A DNA stretch of 64,000 bases from Paraburkholderia sp. CNPSo 3274 (GTDB lineage: Bacteria > Pseudomonadota > Gammaproteobacteria > Burkholderiales > Burkholderiaceae), in NCBI RefSeq assembly GCF_024206475.1, contig NZ_JAMBPR010000008.1, forward strand, positions 1 to 64,000. Direction: 5' to 3'. The notes under the pieces were generated by a model. That model did no database searches and was not told where the DNA came from. It saw only the letters and a list, made by a program, of their open reading frames with translations. Shown here piece after piece: positions 34,813-43,503 of this stretch (its first letter is position 1; the number at the start of each line of letters is the position of its first letter). The translations under genes were made by a program, and so were the position numbers.

Positions 34813-35262
34813 TGCCATGTAGAGCGTTCACCTGCGCGCAAGCGGCCGGCCCTAGCTGTCAAGCTAACAACGGCGGATATCGGCGCCTTCTGCAATCGTC
34901 GTCGCTCAAATAGCGCCAAGTGTTAGGCGGTGGGTTGAATTCCCGCCGCCTACGCGGCAACTCTAGGATCAAGCGAACATCTGCGCATACACGTTTTCGC
35001 CAAAAGGTGCTCCCCGGATTGTTCGGCGCACTTGCAAAGTTGAGGATCGAACTCCCGACCACAATACACCGAATGATCGACCGAACTCCAAAGAACGGAT
35101 GCCCCCAAAAGTGCCCCCAACTGCAATTGGCTGCCGAACTCATGCTTTCCCGGCATAGTGCCTTCCATCCGTCGTGTCGACACACGGCATGGATTACGGC
35201 AGCAGCGCGCCGGGCTCCTGACTCCGGGCATCGTCGGAAAGATCAGGAGGCAGCTGAATGAT
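34813..35262. other. Gap between integrase and brxL
   Basis: About 450 bases with no gene. It holds an inverted repeat at about 34924-34952 (TAGGCGG...CCGCCTA) and a second T-arm-like sequence at 35042-35060. No T-run terminator was found for the BREX operon. Confidence 0.5.
35042..35060. repeat. T-arm direct repeat, right copy
   Basis: GAGGATCGAACTCCCGACC, same orientation as 33204-33222 and 1838 bases from it, with the recombinase between. The flanks differ: no anticodon-type stem is seen here. It may be an attachment-site core or a trace of an earlier integration. Confidence 0.6.
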
Positions 35263-37332
35263 TCACTCGACGCCTAGCGCCTTGAAAACCGCATCGACGG
35301 GGTCCGAGTAAAAGCTTGTTTGGAACTTCGCAAATAGCTCTCCGGGGACCGATGGGATGTCGGTCACGCTGGACATCGGCAGCAAGATCCGCTTTGCGCC
35401 GGCATCGAATGCTACTTGCAGGCTCTCTGCAAGATTTCGCGCCTGGGCGATCGTGCCGCCCAAGGTCATGTCGCCCATCACCGCCAACTGGCTCTGCAGT
35501 GGCTTGGCGAGCGCCGCCGAGCAAAACGCAATGAAGCTCGCGAGCGTCACCGCGTCCGGGGCGCCCGCGTTTTGGAGCTCGACTAGGTGCAGGTGAAAGT
35601 CGCGTTCCGTCGGATGAATCGAGACGCTGACACGGTTGGCGTTGGCTTTGAAGTAGTCGAACGCCACGCGAACATGCTCTCGCGACAGCGAGCCAGACAC
35701 TGATAGCTTTCCACTGCCGGCCAACGCCTGAACCTCCATTCGGTAGACTCCGGGCATTTCGGCCTGGGCCATGGCGATGGTGTGCAACACGCCAGGTTGC
35801 AGGCGCCCCTCCGGAATGATGCCGCCGCCGGTCTGCTCGGGCACAGCGACAAACCGCTCCTGCATGTCCTCGAGATCGATGTAGGAGAAGTGAACGTCGT
35901 AGAACTCCATGCCGCCGATCTTTTTCAACTGCTCCTTGACCCGTCGACGCGTCTCCAAGGCGTATTCGAGACAGCGGCGCACCGTCTCCTTCTCGTATTC
36001 GCCATTGGGGCAAATCAGTTTGAGCAGGCCCGAGACCGTGCGACGGACGGCAATGGTGTCGCGCTGATTAAGGTTGTTGCCGAGCTTGAACCACTTGTCG
36101 ATCGCGTCGGCAAAGCTTCGCTTGCGCATTTCGCGCACCCACTCCGCCAAGTAATCGACAATCAACCCGTATTGGTTCGTGAAAAACTCCGGCCGCATCT
36201 TGGGGATTTCCCAACCGGGCACATACGCATGAAAGCGGTCGAAGAAGGCGGAGTCAATCATTGCATCCGGGAACGGCGCGAGCAGATGGCTCGTCTTAAC
36301 TAGCGACTCGATGCTTTGATTGATGTTGCCCACGAAGACCATGGACGCGCTCGCGTTGACCGAATCGCGGCCTCGGCTGAACGAACCGGAGGCCATGTAG
36401 TCCTTCATGATCTGGACGCCGTCTTGGTCTTTGAAGCTGATGCCCGCGACCTCGTCGAAGGCCACGACGTCCCATAACCCCACCAGCCCGACTTTGCGGG
36501 CGCTCATGTTGTAGAACAAGTTGGCCACTGTGGTCTGCCCGCCAGAGACGAGGATCGAATTCGGGCTGATTTCCTTGTAGATGTGGCTTTTCCCCGTGCC
36601 ACGCGGCCCGAGCTCGCAAAGGTTGTAGTTGTTTTCCACCAGAGGGACCATGCGGGCCAGGAGGTGCCATTTGACCCGCTCCTTGAAGCATGTGGGCTCC
36701 ATCCCCGTCGAGCGCAGCAACGTGTCGATCCATTGCTCTTCCGTGAAGTTCTTCCTCGCCGAAAACAACTCCTCCATGTCGAGGCTGGGCATTTGAATTG
36801 GCTTCAAGTCAGCCACGGCGAACGGCGACGACCTCTGATTTTCCTCAAAGTAGTAGCGCAGCGTCACGATGCACCAGATCCCGCCGACGAGCAGTTTCTC
36901 GTATTGGCGAACGTAGTGATCCGGCACCTCCGCGTTCTTGATGCCGAGGTTCGAGAGCAGCGCCTCGTACGCGTCGCGGCTTTCGTTGAGCTTCACGGTG
37001 ACCTTGTCGATCACCTTGAACGACCCGAGCTCGCGAATCCTGCTCTTGACCTTCTCGGCCTCGTCGGGCCGCACGTAGTTCTCGGCCAGGATGCGCTTGA
37101 CGCCGTCGAGCCCAACGCGAATCGTCTCCGGATCGTCGGAGGCGCAATACATTCCCAACAGGTATTCGAGCACGTAGACCGGGACGTTCGCACCCTCTTT
37201 AATCAGCTTCGTGAGGTCCTTGCGCACCACCCGCCCCGCGAAGTTCGCGTTCAGCAAGGTGTCGAGCGAGCGATCGCCAACCGTATCCACGGTCGCCTTG
37301 TCCACCAGGGGCTGTGAGCTTGGTTCTGCCAT
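35263..37332 (-). CDS. brxL: BREX protein BrxL (Lon-like AAA+ ATPase)
   Basis: A 689-aa AAA+ protein that ends the type I BREX operon. It shows an N-terminal DNA-binding-like region, Walker A GPRGTGKSH at about 240, VAFDEVAGISF (Walker B) and a C-terminal Lon-like domain (AVMGDMTLGGTIAQARNLAE, DAGAKRILLPMSS). The Lon Ser motif appears degenerate, reading GAPDAVTLASF where GPSAG would stand, which fits reports that BrxL acts as a DNA motor rather than a protease. It starts eight bases after pglZ. Confidence 0.94.
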   Translation of the reverse strand: MAEPSSQPLVDKATVDTVGDRSLDTLLNANFAGRVVRKDLTKLIKEGANVPVYVLEYLLGMYCASDDPETIRVGLDGVKRILAENYVRPDEAEKVKSRIRELGSFKVIDKVTVKLNESRDAYEALLSNLGIKNAEVPDHYVRQYEKLLVGGIWCIVTLRYYFEENQRSSPFAVADLKPIQMPSLDMEELFSARKNFTEEQWIDTLLRSTGMEPTCFKERVKWHLLARMVPLVENNYNLCELGPRGTGKSHIYKEISPNSILVSGGQTTVANLFYNMSARKVGLVGLWDVVAFDEVAGISFKDQDGVQIMKDYMASGSFSRGRDSVNASASMVFVGNINQSIESLVKTSHLLAPFPDAMIDSAFFDRFHAYVPGWEIPKMRPEFFTNQYGLIVDYLAEWVREMRKRSFADAIDKWFKLGNNLNQRDTIAVRRTVSGLLKLICPNGEYEKETVRRCLEYALETRRRVKEQLKKIGGMEFYDVHFSYIDLEDMQERFVAVPEQTGGGIIPEGRLQPGVLHTIAMAQAEMPGVYRMEVQALAGSGKLSVSGSLSREHVRVAFDYFKANANRVSVSIHPTERDFHLHLVELQNAGAPDAVTLASFIAFCSAALAKPLQSQLAVMGDMTLGGTIAQARNLAESLQVAFDAGAKRILLPMSSVTDIPSVPGELFAKFQTSFYSDPVDAVFKALGVE

Positions 37333-37340
37333 TGCTCTCT

Positions 37341-39968
37341 CTAAAAATCGTTGCTGAACGCCAAGTCAATCCGCACCGGCACGCGCCACGCCTCGGCTTT
37401 CGTCTTCGCGTCGCGCGCCACGAGAAAGTAGTCTTTCGTCCGATCGTGCGAGCCGGCCTGGATCGTGAGCATCACCGAGCGCTTGCGCTCGTCGAGCAGC
37501 GGCGAGGCGCTGTCGAACGTGATCGTCTGCTCGTCGCTCACCGGCGTGTCGCCGTCTCGAATAGAGAATATTAACGTGACAGGCAGCACGCGCTCCGAGA
37601 TGGCCTCATTTTGAATGAACTCGAAACGCTGTTTGTTCGTCACCACACGGTTGCTCGACCCCAGAGGACTCACTTCCACTGACTTCGTGCGGACCTTCTC
37701 GGACTCGCTTTCCTTGACCACAACGACCGGAACGGCGATCTCCTGCGGCATCGCGCTGCCGTGCACAAACCGAGCGCCACCTGAAAAGTGAAAACGCCCG
37801 GCGGCTTTCGGCGCCCAAAAGTCGATGCTCCCCTCACCCGAGTCCGTGCCGGCCGTCCGCTCGGTGGAACCGCACCATGCCTTGGGCGTGCTCCCCATGC
37901 CGCGGCCGAGAATGTAGCGCTTCTTCGACTTGATGGCGCCCTCGGGTTCGGCACCAAGCACGGAGCGGTCCGCCTCTTCGAGCGCCGACTCCTGATACAA
38001 AAAGCCATGGTCCGCTGTCACGAGCACCGTCGAACCATTGAGGCTATTGACGATGAAGTTGACCGTGTCGGCCAGTTCTTTGATCGTCTGAGCCGTCGCC
38101 TCAAAGGCCTTCGTCTCGGTCGCGCGCTTGTCGCCGATCGCGTCGATGCGATCATGGTAAATGTAGACCAGCCGGTGCGGCTTGACGAACTCGCGACCGC
38201 GCTCTTTGCCTTTCTCCATCAGTTCGTCGCGGCCAATGGCCACGCCGTCGTGCTGCGCGAGAATGGCCGAGCGCTGTTCGAGCGTGGCCGACGGCTTCGC
38301 GTCCACCATCACGTCCAAGTTGGCATTCGACTTGTAGGCCAGGCGTTCGTGCGGCAAGAGACTCGCCATCCCAAGCGTTGTGTAGCTCGGCAACACGCCG
38401 AGCATCGCGTCGAGTCGCGCCTTCACTCGATTGCGCGAATTGAGGTCGCGCGTGAGCTCCTCGGCCGCCTCGTAGCGGAACGCGTCGGAAATGATCACAA
38501 AGACCCGCTTGGCGTTGTCGAATTCGGGCTGGACCATCCGAGAATAAAACGCCTGCTGATTGACCACGTCGGGCAGCGTCCAGGTGTTCAGCAAGCCACC
38601 ATCGCCTTCAATCACTGACGCCCAGGCTGATGCCAACTGCCCAATGAACCACCCCGAATAGGCGTCCTCCATCCGATCGCGCAGCTCGTGCAGGAGCGCC
38701 CACCCCATCGGCTCGACTGATTCCGTCGCTCGCATAAACCACCGATACAGCTGGTCGAACCGGAAAATATCGGACCGGTAGGCGCGAAAAGCGGTCGACG
38801 CATCGGGGAAGCTGAACCCTGCGGCATGCGCCGCCTGCAACTCGAAGAAGCCGGCGGCCGCTTCCAACGCGTCGTAGCTCGCCGCAAGCGCTCGCGTCGA
38901 GTCGTTCGCGCCCGCCAGCAGAGGGTTGGCCCAGTGGCCGTCGCGCCGCCGGGCAATGAGCGCGCGAACGGAGTCCATGTTCGCGCCGCCGCCCGCGATG
39001 ATGCGCGACTTGAGATCCGCAATGACGCGCTTTTCGACATCTTCGAACGTCATCGAGTCGATCAGATCTTCGGCGCCCATCGGGCGAATCAGATCCACCA
39101 CCCGCAGGTCATCGGAGACGATCGCCGAAAGAGCGTCGTAGCTTCCATAGTTGGCCATGTCCGAGCGCCAGCGGTTCGCAAAGACCGTCGAATGGGCCGC
39201 AAGGGCGCGTTCGCGAATAAGCAAATGCTGCAACGGCGCCGGAGTTGAATGGACGTTGTTGCAAAAATCAGTCGCGAAAATCGCGTAGAGAAGGCTTCGC
39301 AGGCTGTGCGCGTCGGGCGTCGCCTCCCGGTATCCGAACTCCCGCTCCGTCAGCGCCCAAAACGCGTCCGACAGCTCGTTCGATTCAATTTCTGCAAGCG
39401 CCCTGGGGGTGGCGTCCAAGTCGCCCCCTTCGTTCGCGAGGCTCGCAAACACTTTCAGAAAGATGCTCGACGTCTCCGGCGTCTCGGCGCGAACGGCCAC
39501 AGCGAGCATTTTGCGATCAAGGTCGTCCGCCGCGTCGGCTGGCTCCGTCCAACGCTTCAATCGATCCAGGCGATCACGAGCGCGCAGAAACTTTGCGCGC
39601 CGTTTCAGATGGCCGCGAAGCGCCTGCGTGGTGAGGCCGAGCTCGTCCAACTGCATGGAGGCGGTGTCCGCTCTAAAGGCCTTGCCCCGCAATCGGGCGT
39701 CCAACAACCAATCGGCCGAGGGCGCCGGCTCCGCAAACGGCGCGTAAAAGAGCCATTGCGCGCCACGTTCGCGTTCGATCGCAATCTTCGCCTGCAACGC
39801 CGACGCTTGGTCGAGCCGGACCACGCGAACGCCAGGCAAATCGAGCTCATCGACGTGCGCGGCGAACTCCCCGTCCGTGTCGTTCCAGAATACGAGCGAA
39901 TGCCCCTCGGCAAAGAGCCGGGCCAGCGCCGGGAAGAATGCCAATTGTCCGCTACTCATCACTGGCAC
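37341..39968 (-). CDS. pglZ: BREX protein PglZ
   Basis: An 875-aa protein of the alkaline-phosphatase superfamily, core of all BREX systems; it partners PglX. Metal-site-like motifs are FVIISDAFRYEAAEEL near 490 and TVLVTADHGFLYQESALEE near 645. N-terminal residues carry the BREX-1 type region (FWNDTDGEF, RVVRLDQASALQAKI). It overlaps the pglX end by 17 bases, so the two are coupled. Activity against phage DNA or on PglX is not known in detail. Confidence 0.95.
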   Translation of the reverse strand: MPVMSSGQLAFFPALARLFAEGHSLVFWNDTDGEFAAHVDELDLPGVRVVRLDQASALQAKIAIERERGAQWLFYAPFAEPAPSADWLLDARLRGKAFRADTASMQLDELGLTTQALRGHLKRRAKFLRARDRLDRLKRWTEPADAADDLDRKMLAVAVRAETPETSSIFLKVFASLANEGGDLDATPRALAEIESNELSDAFWALTEREFGYREATPDAHSLRSLLYAIFATDFCNNVHSTPAPLQHLLIRERALAAHSTVFANRWRSDMANYGSYDALSAIVSDDLRVVDLIRPMGAEDLIDSMTFEDVEKRVIADLKSRIIAGGGANMDSVRALIARRRDGHWANPLLAGANDSTRALAASYDALEAAAGFFELQAAHAAGFSFPDASTAFRAYRSDIFRFDQLYRWFMRATESVEPMGWALLHELRDRMEDAYSGWFIGQLASAWASVIEGDGGLLNTWTLPDVVNQQAFYSRMVQPEFDNAKRVFVIISDAFRYEAAEELTRDLNSRNRVKARLDAMLGVLPSYTTLGMASLLPHERLAYKSNANLDVMVDAKPSATLEQRSAILAQHDGVAIGRDELMEKGKERGREFVKPHRLVYIYHDRIDAIGDKRATETKAFEATAQTIKELADTVNFIVNSLNGSTVLVTADHGFLYQESALEEADRSVLGAEPEGAIKSKKRYILGRGMGSTPKAWCGSTERTAGTDSGEGSIDFWAPKAAGRFHFSGGARFVHGSAMPQEIAVPVVVVKESESEKVRTKSVEVSPLGSSNRVVTNKQRFEFIQNEAISERVLPVTLIFSIRDGDTPVSDEQTITFDSASPLLDERKRSVMLTIQAGSHDRTKDYFLVARDAKTKAEAWRVPVRIDLAFSNDF

Positions 39969-42900
39969 CGGAGATCAGTTTGACATCCGCGACCAAATCA
40001 CCAAACTTCGCGTAGTTGGTCTTAACGCCGTCATCCAAGTCGATCGTTATGCGCATGTCGGCGTAGTGGCGCAGCTTTTCGTCATAGGCCAGCAACTCCG
40101 TCTGTTTCTTCCGCAACACGTCGATCTGCTTTTGAATCCTGTTGCGCACAGCGGTAGATGCTGCGGCTACCGCGTCCCTCTCGAGCATTTCCAATCGAGC
40201 CGTTAGCCGTGAGAACAGGGGAACAACATACTCGGATCTCAATCGAGAAAGCGTCCCTTCATTATAGCGGTGCATGTAAACAAGCGCCCTAAAGGCTCCC
40301 TGCCGGCCACTAGAAAATAGCCAGTAGATTGGGCGCCGCTTATACAGTTGCACGTGATCCTTGTAGAACTCATCAGCCAAATACCGTCTGACTGTTTCGT
40401 CCGCCGACTCCTCAGCCTTCTGGCCGAGATGTTTCGATAGCCAGTCCATATTTTCCGAAACGGAATCGCTGTCCCATATTATCGAAACAAATTCCTTGAT
40501 TCGTTGCGCACAATCGTCTTCAAACCAAGGCATATCAGTGGCCGGCACAATGCCATCCGCGTCGGCAGAAAAAGCTTCATAGCGCTCGGGTTGGAATCCG
40601 GAATTCCCTGCACCTGCATACACCAGCCCATCGCGGCCCAAGCTATATCGCCCCATCATGCAACCGACGGCATAGGACACAAATTCTCGACAGTTCTCGG
40701 CTGGATCTGCGCGTGACAGGGTTATCTGTTCTTCCGGCACTTCAGTCGGAAGTTCACCCCTCAATGAATAAGCATCTACAAATAATTCATTGTTTAGCTC
40801 TTCAAGCTCCTTTGTGCGAGCAATCGCTCGCTGCTGATTCGCAGCATATTTTTGCCAAGCCTCTCGTAACGTCCTCGCTTCAAGGCTTTTCCTCACGAGC
40901 GGCGAAGCAGCGAAATCCCACGACACTTCGCGTGAATCCCAATCAGAGCGAGCGATCGAGATCAACTCGTCCGCCGCAGAAAGATCCATAGCCGCAAGTT
41001 TCCTTGGGAATGGTAGCGTGGAAAAATAGCCAACATGAAAATGAATTGTCGGATTGAGCACCTTACTCACAAAGTTATAGAAAACGTTATTCCCCATAAG
41101 CAAAAACAACCGCAAATCGGCATCCTTCTTGAAGATGGCCGGTGCGATAACGTTTGGTATAAACCCAACCCCATCGTAGCGAAAGGCATTTGAGGCCGAC
41201 GTGACGTCAGACCAGCTTACGCACTCCTTAAAGTAATAATCCGTGCCCTGCGGACGAGACTTGACCTTGCCGTTCTCGTCCTTAAAGTTTCGGATCTCTT
41301 CACCGTCGTTTTCCCAGTTAACCACCCACTCACGGTTTCCATACCACTTCTTGAAATCACCGCCCTTCTGATGTGGGAACCATCTTTTACCGGACGTAGC
41401 TGCTTCGGCGCGCGACTTGACTCCGAAACCGATCCGATCAAAGCTCACCTCTTGCCACATCCTCAGAAAGCGATCGTTGTCCGCCGTGGCTAAGCTTTGC
41501 CTGGCGTCAACGAATTCGCCCATGGAGGGATTATCCGAGAAGATGTTGCGAATCTTGTCGCTTATCCAATAGGCAACGGGACTGCCCGGGATCTTGCGAA
41601 AATCAACGGTGGAGGCCTCAAACGTTTTCGCGGTGTGGAACGCTTGCTCCAATTCGCCATTCGAAGCGACGCTCCCTTGCTTGTCGAAAAGGCGTTTGTA
41701 GGCGCCTCGATAGCCGGGCTGCTGCTCCGTTCGGAACGTGAAAGCACAACTGCCAAAATCCGACCCAAACACCCCACGTCCGTTGTGCGAAAAGGTCTCG
41801 ATAGCCACATTGTCGAAGAACCAACTTCGAAAACCCTCAAACGTGGACAAGAACATCCAATTTGGAATGGTAATCATGCCAACCGCGCCGCCCGGTGCCG
41901 CGAAGGCCACGTTACGGGCGATAAAACAGGCATAAAGGTCACCCTTTGCGTCCTTGTAGTGGGCTTCAACAAACTTCTTGAGCTGCCCGCTGTAATAGCG
42001 CGCCCCCATGTATGGTGGATTCGCAACAACGACATCGAATCGGTTGCCGAGAATGAGCGCTTGTCGCATGAGCGGTAAGAGATCTTCAGCATATGCCTTC
42101 GCATAGAGGTCTCCGCTGTCCATTGCCTTGCCCAGACCTGCTGCAACGGATCCCAATCGGGCATGCAGCTCACTGGGGATTTGAATCAAGGAGCCATGCA
42201 CTTTCGCGCCTAAAAACAGGCGCGAAATCTCAACGATTTCCAGCTTTGAAATCCCAAAGGGCGCAAGATGGGTGGCGCTCTCATTCACGTCCAGTGCACC
42301 GCTTTCGTGCAGCGCCAAAACGTTGAGCTGTGGTGGGTTCTCTAAGAGTCGACGGTCGTCCGCTCGAGCCTTCATCAAGAGCGCGAAGCCCGCCAGCTGG
42401 GCTGCGCGATCGTCAATATCGATCCCGTGGAGGTTCTTTTCCAAAATAAGCCGAGGAATGTCTCTCGGGCGGTATCCGCGCTCTAAATAAATCGCCTTGA
42501 ACAGGTCATAGGCCTCGACCAAGATATGCCCCGACCCACACGCGGGATCGATGAACTTGATGGTCTCCGGATTGAGCCGCCCGCCGTCTTCGGCAACGCG
42601 CGCAGCCACCAGAGCGTCGACGCTAGCTTGGACTTCCTCTGCCTGCTGCGGCGGATCCATCAAAAACGCCCACTCGGCCCGCGAGCTTGAGGTCGGGTTC
42701 GCCGCCGCCCATAGGCGCCCCAACGTGTTTTGCGCCAGGTATTTGACAATCCAGTTGGGTGTGAACAACTGGGTTGCGGCCGGGATGTCCTCATTCTTCA
42801 CCACCTTGCCGATAACCTGATCTTTCTTCTCGCTGATGTAGAACTGATAGAGCCAGCCAACGGCTTCAATCTGCCCCCAATCCTCTTCAGGGACGCTCTC

Positions 42901-43476
42901 CACGAGCTTTGCCACGATCGAATCGGTGCGCAGCAAATTTTCGGGCAGCAAGAGCTCGGTCTCGTCGTCGATGCGTTCGAACAAAAACGGCATCGATCGC
43001 GACAAGTCATTACACTGCGCCACCAGCAACAGCTTGTAGAGCTCGTTGTCCTGTGTGCCAGCCAATTGCATCTCGCGTGCCGTTTGCTTGTTCAGCCCGG
43101 GCAGCGACACGTCGCTGGCATTGCGCAGAATTTCGGGCCCCCCGCCATCCCGGCTCGACAGCACGCGCCAGCCATGATCGAGGTATCCGTGGAGCTCCAT
43201 GAAGCGCAAGGCGGCGAATCGATTGAACCAGGTGTAGGCCACTTCTTCCATTGCTTGCTCGAAGCCGCGACGCTCAATATGCCGCAGAAGCTTCTCGCGT
43301 TGCGCATTGACCTTCGCGGGCCACTCGCGCCCCTCGATGATGACCAAGTCGCCGCGCACGCTGGCTGGCGCAGCGCCCGCCGCCGAGATACCCAATAGAT
43401 TCGCCCGCGCAGTGACGGCGGAGAGAAAATCGCGGCGCGCCTGAGGCGCATAGGCTTTGAGATTTGCTTTGTTCAT
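39952..43476 (-). CDS. pglX: BREX adenine methyltransferase PglX
   Basis: A 1174-aa N6-adenine methyltransferase that marks host DNA at a BREX site, allowing self/non-self discrimination. AdoMet motif IDPACGSGHILVEAYDLF at about 308 and catalytic NPPY (VVANPPYMGARYYSG) at about 485 are intact. The target-recognition region (about 620-900) decides the site and cannot be predicted by eye. The gene is richer in AT codons in its second half than the chromosome around it, consistent with exchange. ATG 27 bases after brxC. Confidence 0.96.
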   Translation of the reverse strand: MNKANLKAYAPQARRDFLSAVTARANLLGISAAGAAPASVRGDLVIIEGREWPAKVNAQREKLLRHIERRGFEQAMEEVAYTWFNRFAALRFMELHGYLDHGWRVLSSRDGGGPEILRNASDVSLPGLNKQTAREMQLAGTQDNELYKLLLVAQCNDLSRSMPFLFERIDDETELLLPENLLRTDSIVAKLVESVPEEDWGQIEAVGWLYQFYISEKKDQVIGKVVKNEDIPAATQLFTPNWIVKYLAQNTLGRLWAAANPTSSSRAEWAFLMDPPQQAEEVQASVDALVAARVAEDGGRLNPETIKFIDPACGSGHILVEAYDLFKAIYLERGYRPRDIPRLILEKNLHGIDIDDRAAQLAGFALLMKARADDRRLLENPPQLNVLALHESGALDVNESATHLAPFGISKLEIVEISRLFLGAKVHGSLIQIPSELHARLGSVAAGLGKAMDSGDLYAKAYAEDLLPLMRQALILGNRFDVVVANPPYMGARYYSGQLKKFVEAHYKDAKGDLYACFIARNVAFAAPGGAVGMITIPNWMFLSTFEGFRSWFFDNVAIETFSHNGRGVFGSDFGSCAFTFRTEQQPGYRGAYKRLFDKQGSVASNGELEQAFHTAKTFEASTVDFRKIPGSPVAYWISDKIRNIFSDNPSMGEFVDARQSLATADNDRFLRMWQEVSFDRIGFGVKSRAEAATSGKRWFPHQKGGDFKKWYGNREWVVNWENDGEEIRNFKDENGKVKSRPQGTDYYFKECVSWSDVTSASNAFRYDGVGFIPNVIAPAIFKKDADLRLFLLMGNNVFYNFVSKVLNPTIHFHVGYFSTLPFPRKLAAMDLSAADELISIARSDWDSREVSWDFAASPLVRKSLEARTLREAWQKYAANQQRAIARTKELEELNNELFVDAYSLRGELPTEVPEEQITLSRADPAENCREFVSYAVGCMMGRYSLGRDGLVYAGAGNSGFQPERYEAFSADADGIVPATDMPWFEDDCAQRIKEFVSIIWDSDSVSENMDWLSKHLGQKAEESADETVRRYLADEFYKDHVQLYKRRPIYWLFSSGRQGAFRALVYMHRYNEGTLSRLRSEYVVPLFSRLTARLEMLERDAVAAASTAVRNRIQKQIDVLRKKQTELLAYDEKLRHYADMRITIDLDDGVKTNYAKFGDLVADVKLISGASDE

Positions 43477-43503
43477 GTGGTAGTTGAGCCTCGCATCCAG
43501 GCG

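Noticed and set aside
34924-34952. Sequence TTGAATTCCCGCCGCCT resembling the 3' end of tmRNA or tRNA-Ser
   Set aside because: The T-loop does not match (TTGAATT), no acceptor partner or CCA is present, and the match is short.
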